Shown: positions 9,206-17,172 of the stretch, in pieces
Layout of the letters: the number at the start of each line of letters is the position of its first letter
Numbering within the stretch: the first letter of the stretch is position 1
NCBI RefSeq assembly: GCF_043290135.1
Contig: NC_134710.1
Span: forward strand, 2,157,821 to 2,221,820
Source: Rhipicephalus microplus
Lineage: Eukaryota > Arthropoda > Arachnida > Ixodida > Ixodidae
Direction: 5' to 3'
Length of the DNA: 64,000 nucleotides
Made by a program: the position numbers and the translations under genes
Notes under the pieces: generated by a model
Databases searched by the model: none
What the model was told of the DNA's origin: nothing
Seen by the model: only the letters and a program-made list of their open reading frames with translations

Positions 9206-10174
9206 CTAGGAAGAGGGAAGAACACTGCTAGGAATATTGGTACTTGAAGGGGAAAGTGAAGAAGTAAATTCACGGGTAAGTTCACAAACGCTGTCGGTTT
9301 GACTGCAGTAAACGAAGCATTTTTTGTTAATGAATAACTTGTTGTAACGCACTGCAAACTGTTGACCAGTCGACTTTCCGTACTCGTACAATTTTTTACG
9401 CGTGTTCCTAGTTTCTTTGCAAAAATCTTCACTTAAGCTGACACCGATACCTTTTAATTTGGCCTTATTTGCCATAATGCTTTCCTTAACCTTAAAATTA
9501 GAAAGCTTTACAATTACAGGACGGCACTTCTTATTTGCGTATGAACCAAGCCTATGCGCACGTGAAATGGCATCGGTCGGCAGTTGGAGACCTAGAGTGG
9601 ACATAATCTCGCGAACCTTATCTTCGGACTGCGACCATGTTTCGGCTGCAGCATCAGGTATTCCGAAGAATAGAAGGTTTTCTCGCCGTGACCTATCCTC
9701 GAAATCATCTAGGCGTGAACGTAATTCAGCGTTCGCCCCACGAACAGTATCACTTATAGTTTGCTGCAGGTTACTTGGAGGCATTTTGTCGAAGGAATTT
9801 ACACGAGCTTCTACAGCAACCAATCTTGAGTTAATATCTGACACAGTTTGCTCCAAAATCGCCTGACTGGACTTCAATTCATCAAGAACTGTTTTTAATT
9901 CTTTATGGCGTGCGTCAACGTGCGCATTAATTGCCTTCACGACTTCAGCCAGCTCATCAGGAAGACTAGAAGAATTATTGGGACCTGGATTGGATTCGAC
10001 GTCACCACTCAAAAGCAATAGTTTCACAACATGAACACATTCGCAAATACATAAAAAAAGTACACTTGGGCATGGTACAAGCAGCAGACACAGGTTGTTT
10101 GACTTTTTAGAGTGGCATGAGTGAAATTTACCAACCTGGAGTAGAAGAAAAAACGGGTTCTTAGTCGACTGCAT
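9206..10174 (-). CDS. LINE ORF1: leader peptide, 2A-like motif, coiled coil and RNA-binding domain
   Basis: I chose the AUG at 10172-10174, 24 nt after the predicted start site; the frame also stays open upstream through all monomers. The product is 322 residues. Residues 1-64 form a Leu/Cys-rich hydrophobic leader (MQSTKNPFFLLLQ, then LCLLLVPCPSVLFLCICEC), resembling a signal peptide. It ends in GDVESNPG, with the following Pro starting the second product. Downstream are a coiled coil (about ELKTVLDELKSSQAILEQTV), an RRM-like block (RRENLLFFGIPDAA) and a basic C-terminal domain, as in LINE ORF1 nucleic-acid chaperones. It ends at UAG 9206-9208; sequence on both sides of that stop is a Ser/Pro/Thr-rich linker. 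A competing AUG in another frame lies at +8 of the transcript. Confidence 0.85.
   Translation of the reverse strand: MQSTKNPFFLLLQVGKFHSCHSKKSNNLCLLLVPCPSVLFLCICECVHVVKLLLLSGDVESNPGPNNSSSLPDELAEVVKAINAHVDARHKELKTVLDELKSSQAILEQTVSDINSRLVAVEARVNSFDKMPPSNLQQTISDTVRGANAELRSRLDDFEDRSRRENLLFFGIPDAAAETWSQSEDKVREIMSTLGLQLPTDAISRAHRLGSYANKKCRPVIVKLSNFKVKESIMANKAKLKGIGVSLSEDFCKETRNTRKKLYEYGKSTGQQFAVRYNKLFINKKCFVYCSQTDSVCELTREFTSSLSPSSTNIPSSVLPSS
9980..10006 (-). other. 2A-like ribosome-skipping motif in LINE ORF1
   Basis: The nine codons read GDVESNPGP, a perfect match to the D-x-E-x-N-P-G-P 2A signature, preceded by KLLLLS. In known 2A sequences the ribosome fails to form the Gly-Pro bond and continues, giving two proteins. 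The predicted break is between Gly (9983-9985) and Pro (9980-9982). 2A-like sequences are known in several AP-endonuclease-type LINEs, including CR1/L2 relatives. That this copy is active is inference. Confidence 0.9.
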
Positions 10175-10197
10175 AGCTGCTGCTCGACCATGCCCAC

Positions 10198-10229
10198 TGA
10201 AGTCGCGCGGGGGATGACGACTGCTTATA
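10198..10229 (-). promoter_or_regulatory. TATA box and TCAGT initiator at monomer B/partial junction
   Basis: On the minus strand TTTATAAGC is followed by TTCAGTGGG. The first T of TATAAG (10229) lies 31 nt upstream of the A of TCAGT (10198), which is the first base of the partial monomer. A TATA box near -31 and TCAGT at +1 are the arthropod RNA polymerase II core promoter layout. This start would place the ORF1 AUG at +25. Confidence 0.72.
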
Positions 10230-10581
10230 AACTTGTGGCTGGGTGATGACGATGCTGATGAGCATTCGGAGATTATCGGAGTGACAACAGGCAGGCTTGT
10301 TGTGCTATCAAACACGGGGCACTGCCAAGCATGATTCCAAGCCGAAGAAGAAGACTGCAGAAGCGTTGGCGGTCCGCCCTGAACAACATGCACCCGTGAC
10401 GCAAGGCACCACGAAGAGAACCTCGCCGTGTCGCTCCAGTTGGAAGCGCCCTTCGAAGGTAGGTGAAAGCCGTCCGTTAGAGCTTCTTTGCAGGGGGCGG
10501 AAGCCAGCATCGTCAGCAACTGGAGTAGAAGAAAAAACGGGTTCTTAGTCGACTGCATAGCTGCTGCTCGACCATGCCCAC

Positions 10582-10613
10582 TGAAGTCGCGCGGGGGATG
10601 ACGACTGCTTATA
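10582..10613 (-). promoter_or_regulatory. Second copy of the TATA/initiator pair at monomer A/B junction
   Basis: Identical to the pair 384 bp downstream: TATAAG begins at 10613 and the initiator A is 10582, the first base of monomer B. The element's own 5' boundary (10966) is the same base of monomer A, consistent with a parental RNA that started at such a site in a longer array. Confidence 0.72.
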
Positions 10614-10966
10614 AACTTGTGGCTGGGTGATGACGATGCTGATGAGCATTCGGAGATTATCGGAGTGACAACAGGCAGGCTTGTTGTGCTATCAAACACG
10701 GGGCACTGCCAAGCATGATTCCAAGCCGAAGAAGAAGACTGCAGAAGCGTTGGCGGTCCGCCCTGAACAACATGCACCCGTGACGCAAGGCACCACGAAG
10801 AGAACCTCGCCGTGTCGCTCCAGTTGGAAGCGCCCTTCGAAGGTAGGTGAAAGCCGTCCGTTAGAGCTTCTTTGCAGGGGGCGGAAGCCAGCATCGTCAG
10901 CAACTGGAGTAGAAGAAAAAACGGGTTCTTAGTCGACTGCATAGCTGCTGCTCGACCATGCCCACT

Positions 10967-11620
10967 CCCAATTGACCCAATTTCGCCATACACCGTCGGC
11001 CAACTGGCTAGGCAATCTCAACTTACTTAAAATGTGCTTAAGTTGGATTAGTTTAACACGGATTAGCGTAAACCAGCGTAATTTGTGTGGTCTCATTGTG
11101 AACACAGTAATCGAACTCAACAATTTCAACTTATTGAAGATTGGCTTTTTGGTATGGACCTAATTCAGATTAGTTTCATTCGACTTACTTTGAATCGGTT
11201 TAACGAGGTCATACTCCAGTATACAACTCGCTACACAATTTCAACTCAATAACCATTCAGGTGTTCAGTATTATCATAATCTCAATCAGGTTAATCGTGT
11301 TTAATTTGTGCTGGCTTCATGTGGCCAAACTCATTCCGCCACTAGCTAAGCAATCTCAACTATAACTTGACTTATTCAAGATTTACTTAATCCACCTTGG
11401 CTTGAAGAGTCCGCACTCAGGCATTCGATGGGCTATGTAACTTAACTAACTCAAAATTCACTTGTTTGGTATTAGAGCGATCCTCATTACTTCATCTGGC
11501 TTAATCGGCACTGGCTTAATCTGCCTAGACAACAGTCCACGCAATAGTCATTCAACAGTCCACACAATTGCAATAACTCAAAGTGGACTCGTTCGACAAT
11601 AGCTTTACCCTTCATTACCC
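10967..11620. repeat. Degenerate AT-rich tandem array, right part
   Basis: Continuation of the array seen at 5930-6324. CTGGCTAGGCAATCTCAACT at about 11001, then weaker versions near 11224, 11346 and 11422, with intervening TTAATC/GATTAG-rich sequence. No coding potential. The units are too diverged to state a firm period; around 80-120 bp fits the better copies. Confidence 0.6.
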
Positions 11621-13755
11621 GTATTTCTTTCCATATGCAGTAAAAGCGCATAGGCCATCTAAACATACAACCGACCTGTTCAGGAATAGCCTAATCTGGA
11701 TAAGCTTAATCACGCCTAATCAAACGTGTGTGCGATAGGAAGAAGCGCGGCTGCCAGAAGAAACATGAGAGGGCCTTTGTTAAGTGTTCCTTGGGGGTTG
11801 TGTACTCCATACCCTTATCCTGCGGAAAAGTGAACATTGGCCAAACCGAACGGTGTATTAATGACCGATCAAGGGAACACGCCCAAAATTAACAAAAAGA
11901 GATGACAAGTATGCGCACCTGGTTGCGCATGTCATCTCGTGTGGTTGTGACGCACCATTTTCTGAGACGAAGATTCTGGGCAGAAGCTCAAGTAAAACTG
12001 CACGTGAAGTGTTAGAGGCCTTTTTCATTGAAAAAATAAAGATCACCGTGTAAGCGCCCCTTCAATTTCGTTGTTACCAAGCGAATTTCAGTTTATCGCT
12101 CTGAGGCTGTGACATTGATTAACTGTACGTTTGGTAATGTATGCTGTTGGCCTTCTATAGTGTGTGTGCGCGCAATGTGTCCTGTATATATTGAAGCCTT
12201 CGAGCTATGAATAAATCAGTTGGAAGTGGGCGCTGTGTGTGTTTGATGCATGGGTGTGTGCGTGTGTGAGTGATCGTGTCAAGTTTTCGCGCTCGAACTA
12301 ACTTTTCGAACATAACCAAGTCTGGTCTAATGTACCTCGTGGCAAGGGGAGCTCGTCTTGGTCGGTATTAGCGTGATCCGGCATAATGCATACTATTCTG
12401 GCATTGTTCTCCATAATCGGTATCGATAAGTATAGATTGGCATCGAGAAGCGTTGATTGGCCTGTGAAAACCTAATAGGCCGGGATATACTGCCTTAACT
12501 AAGCATTATGTAATCTTACCTATGTTTAGTCCGGTAGCTTACTTGGCATCGATTGGTATTAATTGGTAGCGATTTGCATCGATTACCACTGATTCGTTTG
12601 ACTAAGCCTAATTAGGCTCAGACTTCACTACTTTTTTTGCCAGGCCTATTGAAGCCAAGATTCGTTTAGGTAGGCATAGACAAGCTGGTGCGAATATCTA
12701 TTCACTCCATGCGGCCTAACAGAAATCTTATCATTCCAGCTGTAATAGCAGCTTCGCCCAGCGATTATTCCATGCATCTATGGGAAGACAAGAATTTAAT
12801 TCAGAAAATATAAGTTAAACCTCATGTTTGCTGCCAGCGTATATAAAAAAAAAACGCACGGTCATAAGCTACAACAAGCCAACCGCTAACCTCGCATATC
12901 TTGGTGTGCTCGGTAGGGTTTCAGCGGTCGTGTTTCACTTGCGACTCCCATTTTTTCCTTCACTCACGGTTTCGAAAGAAGCAAAACATCCGTTGGTCTT
13001 TCGAATGTGAGCTTGTACAGTAGTACATAGCTGCCTCTCATAGTCGTTTGGAGAACTGATCTCTGACTTCAAAACAACGAGTTTGCAGCACTGTTCCAAC
13101 GTTAGCCACCTCTCGAACTCACACTTTGGATCAAAATGGCTGCCCGCGCAAGAACGGTTGCACGGAGTGCGTCAAAAGATGCCTCTGCCCTGGAAGGGGA
13201 AGTATACTCATCGAGACAACCTACTCTATAATACTCTCTCTCTAATACTATACTCTCATTTTGAGCTGGCGTGGTATGAACAAAGATACTGTGCGGCAAC
13301 GCCGTGTGGCTGCAGAACGGCAGCGGCGATACGTTGAACGGGAGTTGAGAGCTCGCAAACGTGAATCGAGATGAGAGCACCGCCAACTTTGTTGGTCCGA
13401 CTCTCTACTTATAGGGATTTCATGGGCAGTTTGAAATTCTAAGTTGTAAGAATATTTGACCATGAGTTTCTAAATTACAGCAGGTCATGATTGCAGTTTT
13501 TAAGTATTTTGGCGGTGCATTAGGCGGGTAATAGACCCAACCCAAAATCACATTCTTAACAAAATATTAGAGTTGGCACAACACGCTTTCATGATTATCT
13601 ATACCATATAAGCCTGTAGACCTAACGTTGACATCGAAAGAATAAATACTACAGGAAATCAAGAGAGACCGAAATACGTAAACGCGGCGCATCTCCATCT
13701 TGTTTCAGCGCTCTTCTTTTTTTTTCAAAGTTAGTATGTACCAACAAGCCTAATC
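11621..13755. other. Intergenic, no recognised gene; possible LTR-like polyA region
   Basis: I recognise no gene. At about 12170-12230, a TATATA stretch, GCTATGAATAAATCAGTTGG and a GT-rich tail look like the promoter/polyA segment of an LTR, but no partner copy is in the window. At 12400-12600 words such as GGCATCGATTGGTATTAATT recur loosely. A 32-codon Arg-rich ORF lies at 13276-13374 (separate entry). Confidence 0.4.
13276..13374 (+). CDS. 32-codon Arg-rich ORF, probably a repeat-derived peptide fragment
   Basis: The ORF starts at ATG 13276 and ends TGA 13372-13374. It reads MNKDTVRQRRVAAERQRRYV and then ERELRARKRESR, a charged helical pattern that I associate with Arg/Glu/Ala-rich repeats in tick repetitive proteins. 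There is no detectable promoter or splice context. It may be a decayed exon or chance; low confidence as a gene. Confidence 0.25.
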   Translation: MNKDTVRQRRVAAERQRRYVERELRARKRESR

Positions 13756-13838
13756 CTAAAATTGGGGGACTCTTAAGAGTTGAACGCGATAGCGAAATCT
13801 GGCCCCTACTAGTGTGCCCTTCAACCGCGAAGTGCATA
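13756..13838 (+). repeat. Repeat X, inverted relative of 47990-48078
   Basis: Reverse-complementing this segment gives GCACTTCGCGGTTGAAGGGC, CACTAG, GGGGCC, TTCGCT and GTTCAACTCTTAAG, matching 47990-48078 in the same order with scattered differences. In both places it abuts a CA/TG microsatellite on the same side. Confidence 0.8.
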
Positions 13839-13856
13839 CTTATTTATATGTTTTGT

Positions 13857-13868
13857 CACACACACACA

Positions 13869-13933
<65 letters not shown>

Positions 13934-13950
13934 ACACACGCGCGCGCGCG
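13857..13950 (+). repeat. Interrupted (CA)n microsatellite ending in (CG)n
   Basis: About 75 bp of CA repeats with a few interruptions (AAC, GCA, ACC), ending in ACGCGCGCGCGCG. It lies next to repeat X, as the 706-bp TG tract does at the inverted locus. Confidence 0.95.
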
Positions 13951-14107
13951 ACGTATCAATAGTTATGCAGTGACTCTGTAGTGTGGCCACTTCTTTCTGC
14001 TGCTCTCAAAGGCAAATGGGTGTTAAAAGGGTGTGTGGTTTGTCCTTTTGGCGACTAATGGGGCTGCCACAACCAATGATCCCTTTCAGGACTAACGGCA
14101 CCGGGTC

Positions 14108-14330
14108 TAACAGTAAGTCCCCCCAGGCGAACTCAAGGGGCTAACATTTAGTCCTGACATTTACATCTTAGTGAGTAACCGTGAGTCCCACATTTCACCT
14201 CAAAGGACTAACAATTAGTTCTAACATTTGCACCCTATAAAGCAACTGTTAATCCCCACATTTACATCTTACCGGGCAACCTTTAGTCCTTGCAGTTGCA
14301 CCTCGCCGGACGAACAGTTGATCCACTCAA
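14108..14330 (+). repeat. Degenerate 34-bp minisatellite, about 6.5 copies
   Basis: Units start at about 14108, 14142, 14176, 14209, 14243, 14277 and 14312, so the spacing is 33-35 bp. A unit reads roughly CTAACATTTAGTCCTGACAT then TTACATCTTAGTGAG. The TTAGTCC and CATTTACAYCTTA cores are best conserved. No coding potential. Confidence 0.85.
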
Positions 14331-14629
14331 AGACTCCAATCGAATGAACTTTTTATCCCCAGTTCAAACATTGTTTTTTGTTAAGTTTCCGCCAGGCCTA
14401 ACACTTTTTTCGCCTGTTTTTCTGCGCAGTGAGCAACAAATATATAGCGCAGAAAAGAACACACGAAAAAGTAGTTAGCCACCTATGTGTAACTTCTTTC
14501 GCAGTCATGGCAAGAACGAAACACAAAAGTGAGGCATCGAAATCTTTTATATTTCTACATGCACGTGAACCTTTTCCATTCTTTTAAGTGAATTCATGGT
14601 GAAGTGTACAAGTCCAGTCTCGCTGTCAC

Positions 14630-15100
14630 ATCTTGTTCACTCTTTGTGGAGCTCCTCTGACGGAAACGATAGATGACAGGCATTGCAGACGCCAGCGCAC
14701 GCAGCCTTCTGCCTGTTGTGTTCCCATGGCTGTACGTACAACAAGAGAGTAAAAATAGTTAGACACACGTGACAGAAGATAAAGATGCACGTACATTACA
14801 AGTACGTAAGAGTTAATATGAAAACATGCGTGTAAAATATGAAACACAAATAACTTTACCTTCACATCTCGCACAGTCCTGCTGAAGCTGCTTTGACGAA
14901 AAAGATGGATGACAGGCATCGCAGACACCAGCGCACACAGCCTTCGGCTTGGTGTGTGCCCACGGCAGCACCATAAGTATGTAAAATAGTGAGTCACAAG
15001 TGACAGAGGATTAATATGAATGCATATGAGAAATATGTGCAAAGTGAAATAAAAACATACGTGAGAAATGACATGCTAATAATTTCCCTGTGATGTCACA
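14630..15100 (+). repeat. Tandem duplication, 236-bp spacing
   Basis: GATGACAGGCATTGCAGACG at about 14672 recurs as GATGACAGGCATCGCAGACA at about 14908, and flanking blocks (CCAGCGCACGCAGCCTTC; GTGACAGAAGATAA and GTGACAGAGGATTAA; the AATATGAAAACATGCGTG family) follow at the same 236-bp offset. The copies are diverged by many substitutions. The open frames across it look fortuitous. Confidence 0.75.
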
Positions 15101-15489
15101 CATCGTCAGAATCATTTCAATCCCTGTAGCGCAAGAGCTTAGGAGCGGCGGCCACAGCCACAACTCCGCGAACCACCGTGCCGCAGACAAGTCAGCGAGT
15201 CCTAAGTGAGCGACGTGGTTCAGCTCGAGCAAGCGAATGCGAGACCAAACACGGCACCCCACGTGGAGTGTCTGCCGCCAGCGAATTTCTAACAGGAGAA
15301 CGAGCGTACGCTTGGCCGCCGCCATGAACAGCGCCGAGCTGGTTTGGAGCTGGCGCTGAAGAAATCGACGGCAACGCGGCCCTTTTCCACAAACTGGAGC
15401 GAGTGCAGCGCCCAAACGCGAGTCCGCCGCCGCGGCCAACCGATGGCGCCGTGCTGCTTGCGACCGACTCACGGGAAAGCCAACTGTAA

Positions 15490-16158
15490 TGCCTAGTTCA
15501 CACTGAAACATCCGCTTTCTACAGCGACCGAAATTCCCCTGCCGCCGAAATGCTGCGTCGTTCGCACTGGACGCGCCCCGCGCCGCCGTATATGCCATCT
15601 ACTACGGGGCGAACGCGGGATGGATGCGCTGTCACCCGGTTGTTGTCGCGGCTCGCAAACGCCACTACGCTATCCGGTGGTGTATACTTCGACAATTCTC
15701 GTACGCAAGAAGCAAGAAAAGACAGTACTGCTTACTTTGCTGGCAAGTGGCTGTTTTGTAATGCACGAAGAGCAGAAAAACCACCGACGCCAGCGGCGTT
15801 GGTGGGTTCGTTTTGCTCTGCAAGACCGCAACAAGCTCGGTCACGCCAACAACAAGCTCGGTCACCTCTTTCACGAAATACGGAGGCGAAGTAGGCACAG
15901 AGTAGGTTAAACTCCCGTTGGTTTCAACAATCAGTTACGTGCACTGCGGCATAACAAGTGAGTAGGGCTTGGCCGCCATTTTTAAAAATTGCTTGACTAG
16001 TGCTCCTATTGGTCCGCGGTGACCGATTTGGCGGCAGACGCCGCAAAAATCGGTCCGAGAACGATCGGCGCGGAGAGGGCCCTTTCGGCGGATCTCACCA
16101 CCGCCGAAGCGGATTCGGAGCACTTTCGGCGGCCGGAATGCTCAGTGTGAACGCGGCC
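15490..16158 (+). mobile_element. PIF/Harbinger-type element, internally deleted
   Basis: Terminal inverted repeats: left 15490-15506 TGCCTAGTTCACACTGA; right end on the minus strand GGCCGCGTTCACACTGA (16158-16142). Both are flanked by TAA (15487-15489 and 16159-16161), the 3-bp target duplication expected for PIF/Harbinger. At 669 bp it is far too short for the two genes of an autonomous copy, but it keeps a fragment of a transposase N-terminus (next entry). It is presumably mobilised in trans. Confidence 0.75.
15770..15910 (+). pseudogene. Harbinger transposase N-terminal fragment
   Basis: The frame ending at 15910 contains RRQRRWWVRFALQDRNKLGH followed by ANNKLGHLFHEIRR. This matches the R-rich WWVRP...R.x.LG block near the start of Harbinger nucleases in arthropods. 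The catalytic DDE part is absent. It sits inside terminal inverted repeats of the same superfamily, which supports the call. The open frame upstream of residue 50 shows no similarity I recognise. Confidence 0.65.
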
Positions 16159-17172
16159 TAATGGCGACCAATTTTCACTGAGTTCCGACGCTAGCGAAGG
16201 CCTCGCCAGCACGTGCTGGTGCACTTACACAGCGTGCGACATACTACAACCAAACTCCTTACGAGAACCCGCAAAGTGTTTTCAACGACTCCCAACACAG
16301 CGACGAGGTCTCAGCCCAATATCGTCAGCCCGGAGCTCATCGTGGCAGCGAAGACCGGCGAGCACTCGTTGAGCGAGCATACGGGAGGCCGAGGGCAATG
16401 GCGGCCAATTTCCAGGTGGTCGTAATGCACAGGTGAACTGCAGACGCTCAAGCTGACTTTCGCGGTGCATTTCGTGCGTGCGATATACAACACGACATTG
16501 CCGGCAAGCGCGACCCGTATTACACACGCGACAAGAAGAGTAGAATAAATAATGATAACCTACTTTGTTGCGAAAGAATACAGCACTGATTTCTGCCCTG
16601 AGTCGGACTGAAGTGTATATCCGATAGACCTGCTGTCTCCTCGGTCAGTATGTTGGCCTTCCCAACTGTTGCTGTCGTGTGTTGTTTGTGACTATCTTGA
16701 AGCCAGAGATATACAGCGTGGGGTGGTGACGTGTCGAGATTCGCTCCAGACTTCATGTGTGCAGCGAAACGTAAAAGCAGCAGCCCACGCTGATCCAAGC
16801 GTACACACAAGCACCACGTCGTAATTCCTAGATCGTCGAATCCTGGCAGCCGTGGTCGAGCACTCCGAGTGCGACGCAACGCGAACCGTCGCCAGCAATA
16901 TACGGGGAAATACTGAGCCAGGAGAGGAGGAGAACGGCTAGTGACCTTGGAAACCCTTTACATTCCCCGGGCGGTTCATCCCTTTGGAGCGTGTTTCGAG
17001 AGTAAGTGGTTTGCACGTGGCGCGCTTCCCTCTGTGGTTCCTCCTCAACGGACTATCTGTTCATCGCGCGCGCCTATTGGGCTCCTATACTCCTTTTTCG
17101 GGTAATTTTGTCTTAGAGTGTAGAACGACACACTGCTGTAGTCGAGGCACGTTTTTCACCATGTCTCACAGA
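16159..17172. other. GC-rich intergenic region, no recognised gene; possible 5' exon donor
   Basis: The region is GC- and CpG-rich compared with its surroundings. Short frames exist on both strands but none resembles a known protein. At 16990-17003 GTTTCGAGAGTAAGTGG carries a consensus splice donor (GAGA|GTAAGT) after CpG-rich sequence, so it could be a 5' non-coding exon on the plus strand, upstream of the terminal exon at 20610. That link is speculation. Confidence 0.3.

Larger units (their letters stand above)
6325..10966 (-). mobile_element. CR1/L2-type non-LTR retrotransposon, nearly intact
   Basis: The element reads right to left: 5' UTR of tandem monomers (10966-10136), ORF1 with a 2A-like motif (10174-9206), ORF2 with AP endonuclease and RT but no RNase H (9205-6386), a very short 3' UTR, and an (AAAT)n tail (6346-6325). 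The domain order, absence of RNase H and microsatellite-like tail fit the CR1 superfamily (CR1/L2 and relatives); the exact clade is not decided. It has no frameshift in either ORF, the only disruption candidate being a UAG between them. No clean target-site duplication is visible, which is common in this superfamily. It interrupts a degenerate tandem array. Confidence 0.92.
10136..10966 (-). repeat. LINE 5' UTR: two 384-bp tandem monomers plus a 63-bp partial
   Basis: In transcript direction: monomer A 10966-10583, monomer B 10582-10199, then the first 63 bp of a third, 10198-10136, after which unique sequence begins. A and B look identical, since their translations are the same residue for residue. 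The 384-bp length is exactly 128 codons, and the ORF1 frame has no stop in the monomer, so the frame is open across the whole array. Tandem promoter monomers are known from some LINEs, for example mouse L1. Confidence 0.93.

Noticed and set aside
9200..9208. Full tobacco-mosaic-type readthrough signal after the UAG
   Set aside because: CAA matches CAR but the next codon UCC does not match YYA, so only partial similarity is claimed.
10297..10932. Two identical 83-codon plus-strand ORFs
   Set aside because: They are antisense to the two LINE monomers and identical only because the monomers are; no independent gene evidence.
6300..10990. Target-site duplication of the CR1/L2-type LINE
   Set aside because: AATTTGACC (left) and AATTGACCC (right) are not at matching distances from the ends and occur in a repetitive array; not convincing.
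14626..15042. 138-codon minus-strand ORF
   Set aside because: Runs through a non-coding tandem duplication; the two copies translate without conserved protein pattern.
15011..15598. 195-codon minus-strand ORF
   Set aside because: It spans the left Harbinger terminus and GC-rich DNA, has no recognisable domain, and the element's own signals lie on the plus strand.
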